64,000 nucleotides of DNA, from contig CAVPRI010000001.1 of assembly GCA_963707835.1 (NCBI GenBank), forward strand, positions 868,001 to 932,000. Direction: 5' to 3'. The position numbers were made by a program, and so were the translations under genes. Shown here one piece after another: positions 17,073 to 25,513 of this stretch (position 1 is the first letter of the stretch; the number at the start of each line of letters is the position of its first letter). The DNA comes from Bog-473 sp963707835 (GTDB lineage: Bacteria > Actinomycetota > Acidimicrobiia > Acidimicrobiales > RAAP-2). Below the pieces are notes generated by a model. The model was not told the origin of the DNA. It saw only the letters and a list, made by a program, of their open reading frames with translations, and did no database searches.

Positions 17073-17471
17073 GTTTTCCTCCCGCTTCATGTGCCGCTCG
17101 AGCGGCGATGTCGAAGAACGCTCACAACGTACCTCGCAGACCGGTTCGAGAGCACAGTGGGACCCGGCCACGATCTCGGCGACCCGAAGATTTCGGTGGC
17201 TGCGTGCCGGCTGTCGCGGCGCCAGGGGTTGGCGTCGCATCATCGTGGTGCAGGAGCCGTGCCCCCCTGGCTGGGGCCGGTCACCAACGCCCAGCTTCTC
17301 GAGCGTCTGGACCGTCCACACCGACCACCACGGAGAGCACCCGCGTCGAGGGCTTCCAGCCTGCCGGCCCCAGGTCCCGGCGCGCCGACATGTTTGGACA
17401 GAGGTTCTCCGCCCGGTGAATATGGTCGTGGTGTGGCGACAAGCGAGTGACGGAAGGGCAGCGAGGCCATC
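17073..17471. other. Intergenic stretch, 399 bases, divergent promoters
   Basis: It lies between the SnoaL-type gene (minus) and the DUF1801 gene (plus), so it must hold both promoters. No frame here resembles a protein, and no convincing palindrome or hairpin was found. Confidence 0.4.
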
Positions 17472-17870
17472 ATGGCGACGAAGGGCCCTCAAGGGAAAAA
17501 CTCTCCCTCCCGGTTGATCGACGTGCGGATCGAGGAGCTGGGCGACTGGCGGGGCGCCCTGCTCTCCCGAATCCGGGAACTGATCAAGGAGGTCGATCCC
17601 GATGTCGTCGAAGAGTGTAAATGGCGAGGTGTGCCGACGTGGTATCACGACGGCATCATCTGCACGGGTGAGACCTACAAGACGGTGGTGAAGATGACAT
17701 TCGCGAAAGGGGCTTCCCTGAAGGATCCCGCGGGCCTCTTCAATTCCAGCCTCGAAGGCAATACCAGGCGGGCCATCGACGTGCGCGAGGGTGAGGAGAT
17801 CGACGAAGTGGCGCTCAAGTCCCTGTTCCGCGTGGCCATCGACTTCAACTCCTCGTCGGCTGGCGGCTAG
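17472..17870 (+). CDS. DUF1801 (YdhG-like) domain protein
   Basis: A 132-residue protein with the DUF1801 pattern: 'WRGALLSRIRELIKEVDPDV', 'EECKWRGVPTWYHDGIICTG', 'YKTVVKMTFAKGASLKDPAG' and 'RRAIDVREGEEIDEVALKSL'. The family has a small alpha/beta fold of unknown biochemical function, often in stress or iron-linked contexts. ATG 17472 follows GGCAGCGAGGCC, a weak ribosome site. It is a monocistronic gene in a region unrelated to the catabolic operons. Confidence 0.85.
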   Translation: MATKGPQGKNSPSRLIDVRIEELGDWRGALLSRIRELIKEVDPDVVEECKWRGVPTWYHDGIICTGETYKTVVKMTFAKGASLKDPAGLFNSSLEGNTRRAIDVREGEEIDEVALKSLFRVAIDFNSSSAGG

Positions 17871-18066
17871 TCGAGCGTGCCGCCACCCGACCCTGTCAGC
17901 CCTTCCGGAGAATCGCAGATGCACCGTGGGCGCATGGCGAGCGAGGTGGACGAACTCCGGCGATTGTGTCGGGCCCGCGACAGGATGGATCGAGAGTACG
18001 TGCGGCCGCACGCCGTCCAAGCTCTCGCCCGGAACGCTCTGGTTGCTCGTACCGTTCGCCTTGAGG

Positions 18067-19791
18067 TCACCTCGCCGCGAGGCTGTTGAGAAGGGGAACC
18101 AGCGTCGGATCGATGAGGTTCGTCACCGCGTACTGTGTGAGGTGGACGTTGTCGGCGCGCACCGGGATTCCACCGACCTCGTGCTGGAACGTCCCACTCG
18201 GGCAGACGAGAGTGTTCACATCGAGCAACGACACGAACGAGGCGTCGTCGACCGCGACGCGGCGCACGAGCTGGTTGTAATCCTCCACGACACGGTCGGG
18301 CGTCCCGTCGGCGAAGTACGGGGCGGTGTCGAGGATCACCTGAGCGCCAGCCGAGTGGAGAATCGAGACGGCCTGCTCGAGGGTCCCCGCCATGGCCTCG
18401 GCGTATCCGGGGTCGTCCACGCTCACGTACGTGCCGTCGAACAGGGTCGGTTGCACGTCCCAGAATCCGGATTGGAGCATGATGACGTTGGCATGCGAGA
18501 GGTGGGCGACCCAATTGAACTGCTGGCTCCACTGTGCACATGCGGCAATCCGAGGGGACACCTGCGTCGGGCTGGCGTACATCTGCATCGGGCTCCCGGC
18601 ATTGACGCCGCAGCCCAGGGTCGCGCCGTTGAACATCTGGAGTGCGGGCGCGGCCAGTTGGGTGTAGGCGGCCTCCTGCACCCCGAGAGAGTCACCGACG
18701 GCGGCGGCCCTCACCGGTCCCGACGACGCCGTTTCGGGACCTTCGGGGAGGGAGAGAATTGCGACGGCGGGGACGAAGGGCGGCGACCACGCCGCCGGGT
18801 ATTCCGGTGGGCGCATGGTGGTCGTGCCTGAACCACGGCTCTGTGCGTCGCCGAAGGTGTGAAGGCTGCTGTCCCGGCCGACCATCCAGTATCCGGTGCT
18901 GCCCGGAGTGAACGACACCGAGGAGACCGGGGCGGCCAGGGACTGCCCGCCCGAGGAGCCATCGAAGGGGGCGTCACCGAAAGCGAACACCCCGCCGTCG
19001 GCCGCCGCCATCAGGTAGCCCCCGCCGTCGGGAGTCGCCGCCATGGCGACCACGGGTTGGTTGAGGTGGACGGCTCCCATGGATCCGTAGAAGCCGGCGT
19101 CACCGAAGGTGAAGATTCCGCCGTCGGCCGCCACCAGCCAGTAGCCCCCGCCGTCGGGAGTCGCCGCCATGGCGACCACGGGTTGGTTGAGGTGGACGGC
19201 TCCCATGGATCCGTAGAAGCCGGCGTCACCGAAGGTGAAGACCCCGCCGTCGGCCGCCACCAGCCAGTAGCCCCGGCCGTCGGGAGTCGCCGCCATGGCG
19301 ACCACGGGTTGGTTGAGGTGGACGGCTCCCATGGATCCGTAGAAGCCGGCGTCACCGAAAGTGAAGACCCCGCCATCGGATGCGTCCATCCAGTAGCCGG
19401 CAGCGTCGTCCGGCGCGGCGCCCACCACCGGCTGGTTGAGGGGTACCCCCATGAGGTCGCCGGCGAAGAGAGCACCCCCGTAGGTGGCAATCCGCCCTTC
19501 GGCGTCGACGATCGCGTAGGAGGCATTCGTCGGGGGTCCGCTCGTCACGCGCTGGACCGCCGGAGAGGAGGTTGCAGGAACGGGGCTCGGCGCCGTAGTT
19601 GCCAGACCCGGAGTCTCGGCGGCGGCACACGTCGACGCGCCGCCTGCAAGGAGGAGGGCGGACACCGCGGCCAACGCCGCGGCCCAGGAGAACGGACCGT
19701 GGCGCGGCGTCGATTGTCGCCGACCCGCCGTCAGCAGGGTTGAGCTCGATTGGTGCAGGCTGGATCCTTCCAGGATGGAGGCAATGGTCAC
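18067..19791 (-). CDS. Secreted repeat protein with C-terminal SGNH hydrolase-like domain
   Basis: A 574-residue exported protein. A hydrophobic signal segment lies near residues 36-56 ('WAAALAAVSALLLAGGA'). Residues about 90-320 hold five to six beta-propeller-like units of 42 residues with the core 'GYWLVAADGGVFTFGDAGFY'. A Thr/Pro linker follows, then an SGNH/GDSL-type domain from about 360: nucleophile motif 'AAVGDSLGV' (Ser368) and terminal 'ADNVHLTQYAV' giving the Asp/His pair. Such proteins may remove or transfer acyl groups on wall polysaccharide. The GTG start at 19791 is chosen because the protein then begins just before its signal; no strong ribosome site is visible. Confidence 0.8.
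   Translation of the reverse strand: MTIASILEGSSLHQSSSTLLTAGRRQSTPRHGPFSWAAALAAVSALLLAGGASTCAAAETPGLATTAPSPVPATSSPAVQRVTSGPPTNASYAIVDAEGRIATYGGALFAGDLMGVPLNQPVVGAAPDDAAGYWMDASDGGVFTFGDAGFYGSMGAVHLNQPVVAMAATPDGRGYWLVAADGGVFTFGDAGFYGSMGAVHLNQPVVAMAATPDGGGYWLVAADGGIFTFGDAGFYGSMGAVHLNQPVVAMAATPDGGGYLMAAADGGVFAFGDAPFDGSSGGQSLAAPVSSVSFTPGSTGYWMVGRDSSLHTFGDAQSRGSGTTTMRPPEYPAAWSPPFVPAVAILSLPEGPETASSGPVRAAAVGDSLGVQEAAYTQLAAPALQMFNGATLGCGVNAGSPMQMYASPTQVSPRIAACAQWSQQFNWVAHLSHANVIMLQSGFWDVQPTLFDGTYVSVDDPGYAEAMAGTLEQAVSILHSAGAQVILDTAPYFADGTPDRVVEDYNQLVRRVAVDDASFVSLLDVNTLVCPSGTFQHEVGGIPVRADNVHLTQYAVTNLIDPTLVPLLNSLAAR
19040..19417 (-). repeat. 126-bp tandem coding repeats
   Basis: Units begin at 19040, 19166 and 19292, a period of exactly 126 bp (42 codons). 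The first two differ at about three positions. The third is near-identical over its first 70 bases and then diverges. More degenerate units continue on both sides. The near identity at synonymous positions points to recent duplication or gene conversion. Confidence 0.85.
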
Positions 19792-19859
19792 CCGCCGGCG
19801 GGGGATTCGACAATTCCTGGGTTGTGGCGCTCGTCCACCAGCCGCCCGCCGAGGCCTGG

Positions 19860-20561
19860 CTATGCGACCGGAGGTTTCTCCTGTTGCCGGATCCGATCGA
19901 TGCCGTCGAGCAGCAGGTCCAAGCCGAAGCGGAACTCGGCGTCGTAGTCGTAGCCCGACCGTCCGACCTCGGTGAGGAGCTCGGTGATGTGGGGGAATGC
20001 CGTGGCGGAGGCGGGCCACTGTTCGGCGATTCTCTTGAGGGTCGCCTGTGCCGAGCCGCCGATGTCCTTCGGCAGAGTCTTCTGTTGGTAGGCGTACCCG
20101 AAGATGTAGCTGTCCACGAGGCTGTAGGCGTGCAGGGCCGAGGGAAAGGACAGCCCTGCCTGGACCCGTAGGCATGCGAAGACGGCGTCCTGGTGTCGGA
20201 GGTTGGCTGGCCCGGGAGTGCCCGAGTCGATCAGGCCCAATGCCCAGGGATGCCTGATGAGAGCTTCTCGCATGTCGATCGCCCGCTCACGCAGCGCGGC
20301 TTTCCAGTCGGCCTGGGCGTGGAATTCCAGTTCCTCGAAGACCAGATCGACCATGCGCTGGAGGAGCTCCTCCTTGTGGGCGACATGTTTGTAGATGGCC
20401 ATTGGGACGACGCCGAGCTCTTGGGCCAGACTCCTCATGCTGAGCGCGTCGATGCCCTCGCGGTCGGCGAGGTCGACCGCGGTGCTCACGATCTGGTCCC
20501 GGTTGAGCCGGGAGCGTGGTGCGGGGTCAGGTGAGACTGTGGCCTTCGCCGGTGCACTCAC
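19860..20561 (-). CDS. TetR-family transcriptional regulator
   Basis: A 233-residue regulator. The N-terminal helix-turn-helix spans about residues 18-65 ('LNRDQIVSTAVDLADREGID', 'MRSLAQELGVVPMAIYKHVA', 'HKEELLQRMVDLVFEEL'). The rest is an all-helical ligand domain like the TetR C-terminal type ('AIDMREALIRHPWALGLIDS'). It starts at GTG 20561 and is the last gene of a probable SDR-SnoaL-EthD-like-TetR operon. It may control that operon through the paired palindromes at 22422-22457; that link is inferred from position. Confidence 0.88.
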   Translation of the reverse strand: MSAPAKATVSPDPAPRSRLNRDQIVSTAVDLADREGIDALSMRSLAQELGVVPMAIYKHVAHKEELLQRMVDLVFEELEFHAQADWKAALRERAIDMREALIRHPWALGLIDSGTPGPANLRHQDAVFACLRVQAGLSFPSALHAYSLVDSYIFGYAYQQKTLPKDIGGSAQATLKRIAEQWPASATAFPHITELLTEVGRSGYDYDAEFRFGLDLLLDGIDRIRQQEKPPVA

Positions 20562-20634
20562 GCTGCTCGCCCACGTGGGCCGCAGACCGACCCGGCCCAG
20601 GGCCGTCCCTTCGGGCGCGGGCGGCGAAACAAGG

Positions 20635-20964
20635 TCAAACCGTCGGCTCGCTGATCAACGTGTAGAACGCCATGGTGCCTCCGGACATGAGTTCGTTCAT
20701 CGAGATCTCTCCGGCCGCGAACTTGTTTGCCAACTCCTTCGGCAGAGAGTCCACGGCGCCGGGGTCCACCTCGTAAACAGCCAGGAACTGGGGAAGTTCC
20801 GGTGGAAGCATCTGCTCGTTCGAGAGCTTGTAACGACGGCAGGAGATCACTCCATCGATCTCCAGTGCACCCACCGCGTGCACCTCGTCGTACCAATCAT
20901 TGAACTCGTCCTCGCGATCGGGGTCCGAGATGTTGGTGAAGGCGAGCATGAGGGCGTTGGGCAT
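20635..20964 (-). CDS. Small dimeric alpha/beta-barrel (EthD/DUF4286-like) protein
   Basis: A 109-residue protein starting at ATG 20964 behind CTGGAGGACCCC. 'NALMLAFTNISDPDREDEFN' and 'DWYDEVHAVGALEIDGVISC' match small ferredoxin-like-fold proteins that often sit beside SDR and SnoaL genes and may act as monooxygenases or cyclases without cofactor, or bind a polycyclic ligand. No catalytic residue can be assigned. It sits between the SnoaL and TetR genes in a four-gene operon. Confidence 0.7.
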   Translation of the reverse strand: MPNALMLAFTNISDPDREDEFNDWYDEVHAVGALEIDGVISCRRYKLSNEQMLPPELPQFLAVYEVDPGAVDSLPKELANKFAAGEISMNELMSGGTMAFYTLISEPTV

Positions 20965-21075
20965 GGGGTCCTCCAGTGGTGTCGTGGAAGCAAGGAGCTT
21001 CCTCGGTTTCGATCGTATCTTCCGGCGTGAGTTGTTGAGCGCTGATCGGTGATCGGGGTTGGGCGTCCGGTGAGG

Positions 21076-21564
21076 TCAGCCGTCCGAGCCGCCCGCGGTG
21101 GACGCGCTGGGCTCGGGACGCGTGAGGGGATCGACGCTCAGACGACTCAGAACGGTGCTCTTGATCTTCCAGCCTTGGTCCGTTCGGACGTACTCCTCCG
21201 TATAGTGCCCTGCCCCGCGGAACATGATCTGCGTTCCGTTATGAACCATCTTGACGTGGTCCTGCATGGCCCAGATCCCGGTGGCGGTGTCCGGGCCCGT
21301 AATGGTTATCTCCGGCGTGTGGCAGTGGTGGACCGTCGACGCGCCGCCCAGTGACTTGGAGACGAATGCGACCACATTGTCCCGACCGTCCTGGGTTCCA
21401 CCGTCGCTGTCGAAATGGAAGTCTTCGGTGAGGAGCTGGCCCCACTTCTCCCACTCCTGGCCGTCCGCGTACCGGCAATATCTGGCCTTGAGTTGCTTTA
21501 TGTCCTCGACATCGGCCTGACGCTGGACCTGCTCACGCAGCCACTGGACGTCTTCGTCGGTCAT
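21076..21564 (-). CDS. SnoaL/NTF2-like polyketide-cyclase-fold protein
   Basis: A 162-residue member of the SnoaL-4/NTF2-like group: 'DVEDIKQLKARYCRYADGQE', 'WEKWGQLLTEDFHFDSDGG', 'TGIWAMQDHVKMVHNGTQIM' and 'EEYVRTDQGWKIKSTVLSRL'. The cone-shaped pocket binds hydrophobic ligands; some members are isomerases or dehydratases of steroids and polyketides. ATG 21564 has the ribosome site GGAGGCTCCAAAAG. It is cotranscribed with the SDR upstream. The ligand is unknown. Confidence 0.88.
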   Translation of the reverse strand: MTDEDVQWLREQVQRQADVEDIKQLKARYCRYADGQEWEKWGQLLTEDFHFDSDGGTQDGRDNVVAFVSKSLGGASTVHHCHTPEITITGPDTATGIWAMQDHVKMVHNGTQIMFRGAGHYTEEYVRTDQGWKIKSTVLSRLSVDPLTRPEPSASTAGGSDG

Positions 21565-21607
21565 CTTTTGGAGCCTCCCACTTGAACCCGTTGAACTGGC
21601 GAAAGGT

Positions 21608-22390
21608 CTATCGCAGCGTCATGCCCCCATCGATGCTCACGATCTGTCCGTTGATCCACTCACCTTCGGAGGAGACAAGGAAGGCCACGAGCCCAGCGAC
21701 GTCCTCTGGGCGGCCGAGCCGGGGGCTGCGTACCGCAGCCATCAGCTGCTCGACAAAAGCGGGATCCATGGCACGGGTCGTCGCCTCCGAGAGGATGGGG
21801 CCGGGAGCGACGCCGTTGGCGCGGATCCCCTCGCGTCCCCACCTCGACGCGACGTGTCGAATGATTGCGTGCATCCCGCTCTTGGCGGTGGCATACGAGG
21901 GTCGTGTGGGCTCCCCGACGTACGCGCTGGCCGAGCTCGAATAGACGAGCGCGCCGCCTCCGCCGGCGAGGAGATGGGGGATCGAGTGGCGCGTGCAGAG
22001 AAGCGGACCCCGAAGATTGGTGTGGATCACCTGATCGAAGACATCGAGATCGACGATTGCCGCGTCGGAGTCCGCCGTCATGAGCTCGAGCGAAGCCGCC
22101 GCCGCGTTGATATGCACGGCATCGAGCCCACCGAACGCCCGCACCGCTGCGTCCACCGCCCGGGCGACAGCGCTGTCATCGCCGATGTCGACCGAGATGG
22201 CGATTGCCTCTCCGCCGAGGTCGCTGATGTCCTTGGCGACTGCGTCAGCCGTCTCTTGGTGGAGGGCACCCACGGCAACCCGCGCGCCCTCCCGGGCCAG
22301 CCGGAGCGATGTCGCGGTTCCGATGACTCCTGTGCCTCCGAAAAGCAACACTCGCGTGCCGTCCAGTCGTCCCGTGGTGCTTTGAGGCAC
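21608..22390 (-). CDS. Short-chain dehydrogenase/reductase
   Basis: A 260-residue classical SDR: cofactor motif 'LLFGGTGVIGTATSLRLARE' (TGxxxGxxx form), 'DAVHINAAAASLELM' where N-N-A-G is replaced by N-A-A-A, active-site 'SYATAKSGMHAIIRHVAS' (Tyr, Lys), and 'PGPILSEATTRAM'. GTG 22390 is chosen because it follows a purine-rich GGAAACGGGGGGGAC and the protein aligns from there; a longer frame exists. First gene of an operon ending in a TetR regulator, with palindromes 32-67 bases upstream. Probably NAD(P)-dependent alcohol/ketone interconversion. Confidence 0.9.
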   Translation of the reverse strand: MPQSTTGRLDGTRVLLFGGTGVIGTATSLRLAREGARVAVGALHQETADAVAKDISDLGGEAIAISVDIGDDSAVARAVDAAVRAFGGLDAVHINAAAASLELMTADSDAAIVDLDVFDQVIHTNLRGPLLCTRHSIPHLLAGGGGALVYSSSASAYVGEPTRPSYATAKSGMHAIIRHVASRWGREGIRANGVAPGPILSEATTRAMDPAFVEQLMAAVRSPRLGRPEDVAGLVAFLVSSEGEWINGQIVSIDGGMTLR

Positions 22391-22421
22391 GTCCCGTCCC
22401 CCCCGTTTCCTCGATGGGTCA

Positions 22422-22457
22422 GTGTACTCCGTACACCCTGAAGTGTACCCAGTACAC
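22422..22457. promoter_or_regulatory. Two GTGTAC-N3-GTACAC operators, 21 bp apart
   Basis: GTGTAC-TCC-GTACAC (22422-22436) and GTGTAC-CCA-GTACAC (22443-22457) are each perfect 6-3-6 inverted repeats. Their centres are 21 bp apart, two turns of the helix, so two dimers would bind on the same face. They sit just upstream of the SDR operon that ends with a TetR gene, so autoregulation is likely. Confidence 0.7.
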
Positions 22458-22843
22458 TGACCGGTAGCTGGGTGCCGTATACCGACGGAGGTCGGCTGCG
22501 CCAACCGTCCGGTGGAGCAGCCGCCATGCATTCGGGCGCGACGTGGCAGCGCTTCGATGACCCCGCGGTTCGATAGACCCCCAAGTTCGCCAAGATCGTG
22601 AGCGATGGAACGCGGAGCTCACCTCGGGATCGACGCCCGCGGCTCGGGGTCGCTGCCGGTTCAGGTCCAGGAGCATTATCCCCTGGTTGCCGGTACGTTG
22701 GCCGCCTTGACTGGCGAGGACCTACCAGTGCTGGAACGGGCCGGTCTCTGCTCTCGTTCCCGATCGCGGCGACGACCGCATGGACTAGGGTCGCCATCGA
22801 CAAATTGACGGTCAGAGCCGTCGCGCCATGAGGGGATGGTTCC
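22458..22843. other. Intergenic stretch, 386 bases
   Basis: This divergent region carries the promoters of the minus-strand SDR operon and the plus-strand SDR at 22844. Short open frames here have no family resemblance. A GTATAC palindrome lies near 22478-22483. Nothing else stands out. Confidence 0.35.
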
Positions 22844-23638
22844 ATGAACTCGTCGAATCCGTTCTCGCTGACCGAAACGTCGGCCGTGATCACCGGGGGT
22901 GGCCGCGGGATCGGCAAGGGCATCGCACTGGCCTTCGCCGAAGCGGGTGCGTCGGTGACGCTGGTGGCACGCACCAAAGACCAGGTCGAGGGAACTGCGG
23001 CCGAGATCAATGCTTCGGGCGGTCGAGCCATCGCGCTGGCGGCCGACATTACGGACCTGAGCGTCCTCGGAGGGCTGATCGAGCGGGCAGTCGGTGAGTT
23101 CGGCGGTCTCGACGCGGTGGTGAACTGCGCCGGTGGTGGGGACATGTGGCGTGCCTTTCTCGACGACTCGGCCGAGGAGCTCGAGTCCGCCTTCCACTTC
23201 AATGTGACCGTCCCGACCGAGCTGGTTCGGCTCGCGGTGCCGCATCTACTCGAACGACCGGGCGCCTCGGTGGTGAACATCGTCTCGGGCGCCATCGCCC
23301 TTCAGGCCCGTGGGCACCTGTCGTACGACTCCTCCAAAGGCGGACTGTTCTATGCAACCCGTTCGATGGCGGCGTCGCTCGGCCCGCGCATCCGGGTCAA
23401 CGGGATCATGCCCGGGATCATCGAGACGGAGGCCATGAAAGCCGTGGTCACCCAGCACGAGGGCGTGCTCGACCAGCTGGTGGGACGCACGCGTATGCGC
23501 CGACTCGGCACGCCCCGCGACATCGGCCTGGCGGCCGTGTACCTGGCTTCGCCGGCTGCGTCCTGGCTCACCGGAGTGCTCCTGGACGTCGATGGGGGCT
23601 CCGTCGGGGAGATGAACCCCATGTTCCCCGATCTTTAG
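22844..23638 (+). CDS. Short-chain dehydrogenase/reductase
   Basis: A 264-residue SDR with 'AVITGGGRGIGKGIALAFAE' (cofactor), 'DAVVNCAGGGDMWRAFLDDS' (N-C-A-G in place of N-N-A-G), 'LSYDSSKGGLFYATRSMAA' (Tyr-x3-Lys), and 'PGIIETEAMKAVVTQHEG'. Close in type to 2,3-dihydroxy or 3-oxoacyl reductase SDRs. ATG 22844 is preceded by GAGGGGATGGTTCC. It is convergent with the SDR at 23653, only 14 bases away. Substrate unknown. Confidence 0.9.
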   Translation: MNSSNPFSLTETSAVITGGGRGIGKGIALAFAEAGASVTLVARTKDQVEGTAAEINASGGRAIALAADITDLSVLGGLIERAVGEFGGLDAVVNCAGGGDMWRAFLDDSAEELESAFHFNVTVPTELVRLAVPHLLERPGASVVNIVSGAIALQARGHLSYDSSKGGLFYATRSMAASLGPRIRVNGIMPGIIETEAMKAVVTQHEGVLDQLVGRTRMRRLGTPRDIGLAAVYLASPAASWLTGVLLDVDGGSVGEMNPMFPDL

Positions 23639-23652
23639 TCGAGCCGTCCGTT

Positions 23653-24546
23653 TCAGCCTTCCTGGAAGGACTCCGCATCGTCGAATCCGGCCATGATCTG
23701 CTCGCAGCGCCGCTCGACCAGCAACCGGGTCTCGGGGTGGGTGAAGATGTAGAAGTGACGTTCGCGGATGGCGCGGACGACGCGGGCCGCAAGCTCGGCC
23801 GGGTCTTTCCCGCCTTCCCGGCGCCGCTTGGCGGACTCGGCGGCCAGGCCACCGCTTTCGTCGATCGGTCCGCCGTACTCACTGGGCCGGTGGCTCGCCG
23901 AGTTCTCGTAGATGCCCGTGTCCACGTGGTGCGCTGGGCAGAGCACCGAGACGCCGACGGGGGTCCCGGTGAGGTCGCCCGCTAGGCCTTCGGACAGGGC
24001 CACGACCGCGTGCTTCGACACCATGTAGCTCTTCATCGGGCCCGAATCGACGGGCGAGCCCTTACCTCCGGTGGTCCGGTTGTGCTCGAAGCGGGCCGGG
24101 CCGATGACTCCGCCCAGCGAGCTCGTGTTGACGACGTGGGCCTCCTCTCCGGCAGCCAACATCCGAGGCACGAAGGTCTGGATCCCGTAGAGGACGCCGA
24201 AGAGGTTGACGTCCATCACCCAGCGCCATCCCGACTCCTCGGGTTCGAGCAACGAGCTCGGTGCGCCCACACCGGCGTTGTTCACCAGGAGCCGCACCCC
24301 ACCGAGCTCCGACTCGACGCGATCGGCCAACGCCATCACCGAAGCGCGTTTCGTGACGTCGACCGACATGGGCACAGCGCGGCCACCGAGTGCCACGATC
24401 TCCTCGGCCACGCCCGCCGCGGCGTCGAGCCGGTTGTCCGCCACGACGACGGTCATGTCCTCGGCGGCGAATCGCCTCGCCATGGATCGCCCGAGCCCGC
24501 TCCCCGAACCGGTGACGACCGCGACCTTGCCCGCCAACTCCCTCAT
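23653..24546 (-). CDS. Short-chain dehydrogenase/reductase
   Basis: A 297-residue SDR of the longer type with a C-terminal extension ('RVVRAIRERHFYIFTHPETR'). The cofactor motif is 'AVVTGSGSGLGRSMARRFAA', 'LLVNNAGVGAPSSLLEPEES' holds N-N-A-G, and 'SYMVSKHAVVALSEGLAGDL' is the active site. 'HPETRLLVERRCEQIMAGFD' at the end is common in actinobacterial SDRs of steroid/terpenoid clusters. ATG 24546 follows a G-rich stretch. It is divergent from the 24675 gene. Confidence 0.9.
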   Translation of the reverse strand: MRELAGKVAVVTGSGSGLGRSMARRFAAEDMTVVVADNRLDAAAGVAEEIVALGGRAVPMSVDVTKRASVMALADRVESELGGVRLLVNNAGVGAPSSLLEPEESGWRWVMDVNLFGVLYGIQTFVPRMLAAGEEAHVVNTSSLGGVIGPARFEHNRTTGGKGSPVDSGPMKSYMVSKHAVVALSEGLAGDLTGTPVGVSVLCPAHHVDTGIYENSASHRPSEYGGPIDESGGLAAESAKRRREGGKDPAELAARVVRAIRERHFYIFTHPETRLLVERRCEQIMAGFDDAESFQEG

Positions 24547-24674
24547 CCGGCCCCCCCATCACTCCTCGTTGTCGAGTCGGCCCTGACCCGATGGCCGACC
24601 GTCGACCGGGTCGTGCTGGCGCACGCCAATCGTACCTTGCCTATGCTCCGGAACGACGCAGAGGGGAAGCAACG

Positions 24675-25511
24675 ATGACCGATGAGAGGGTGAGAACCGG
24701 TGGGGGAAGGGTGCCAGGTGACGTGAGACCCGGCGCGTCGGACAGCATCGAGTCGGTGCCGCCCGAACTGCGCGCCGACTGGAGCGAGTATCTCGGACGA
24801 ACGGTCGAGGACATGTGGGAACGGCCGACCCTGTCCCGGCGTGATCGTTCCCTTTTGACCGTCGCCGCCCTGGCCACGTTGCGTTGTCCCATCGAGCTGA
24901 AGAACCAGATCAGGCACGCGCGGGCCAATGGCCTCACTCGACTGGAGCTGGGCGAGGCTTTCCTGCAGGTGAACGGCTACGCCGGCCTGGGCGCCGGGGT
25001 CGAGGCCATGGCCGTGCTCGCCGAGGTCGTCGAGGAGGAGGGTGACGAGGGGGACGTGCCATCGGCACACTCGTGGCCTCCGCTGGAAGGTCGCCACGAG
25101 AGGGCTCGAATCGTGTTGCACAAGCTGGCGCCTCAGCACGCCGAGTTCATGCACGCCACGTCCGCGCCCTACGTGCCCCACGCTGGAGCCGACCGGCCTC
25201 GGCTCTCGGAGGATGGTGGCTGGATGAGCTGGCTCAATGACACCGCCTTCGGGGACCTGTGGAGCCGCCCCCATCTGACCGATACCGAGCGGGAGCGTGT
25301 CGTCACCGCGGTGCTCATTGCCCTGGCCCGACGTGTGGAGCTCAAGCCCCACATCGAGACCAACTTCCGCTTCGGCTTCACGTACGAGGAGATCACCGAG
25401 TCGATCGTGCACCTCGCGGTGTATGTCGGGTTCCCAACCGCGGTCGATGCGATGCTGTTGACCCGTGAGGTCGTCGGGGAAATGAGGGCCGGAGCCGACG
25501 GCGAGGGCTGA
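24675..25511 (+). CDS. Tandem carboxymuconolactone-decarboxylase-like protein
   Basis: A 278-residue protein with two copies of the CMD fold. First domain about 30-125: 'LSRRDRSLLTVAALATLRCP', 'IELKNQIRHARANGLTRLEL'. Second about 180-265: 'LTDTERERVVTAVLIALARR', 'ELKPHIETNFRFGFTYEEIT'. The C-x-x-C of AhpD is absent, so peroxidase activity is unlikely; decarboxylation or lactone chemistry is possible. ATG 24675 follows GAGGGGAAGCAACG. A LysR gene begins three bases after its stop, so the two are one operon. Confidence 0.85.
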   Translation: MTDERVRTGGGRVPGDVRPGASDSIESVPPELRADWSEYLGRTVEDMWERPTLSRRDRSLLTVAALATLRCPIELKNQIRHARANGLTRLELGEAFLQVNGYAGLGAGVEAMAVLAEVVEEEGDEGDVPSAHSWPPLEGRHERARIVLHKLAPQHAEFMHATSAPYVPHAGADRPRLSEDGGWMSWLNDTAFGDLWSRPHLTDTERERVVTAVLIALARRVELKPHIETNFRFGFTYEEITESIVHLAVYVGFPTAVDAMLLTREVVGEMRAGADGEG

Positions 25512-25513
25512 TC

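Noticed and set aside
19040..19417. Regular 126-bp repeats as a possible CRISPR or satellite
   Set aside because: The repeats are contiguous without spacers and are in frame within a secreted repeat protein.
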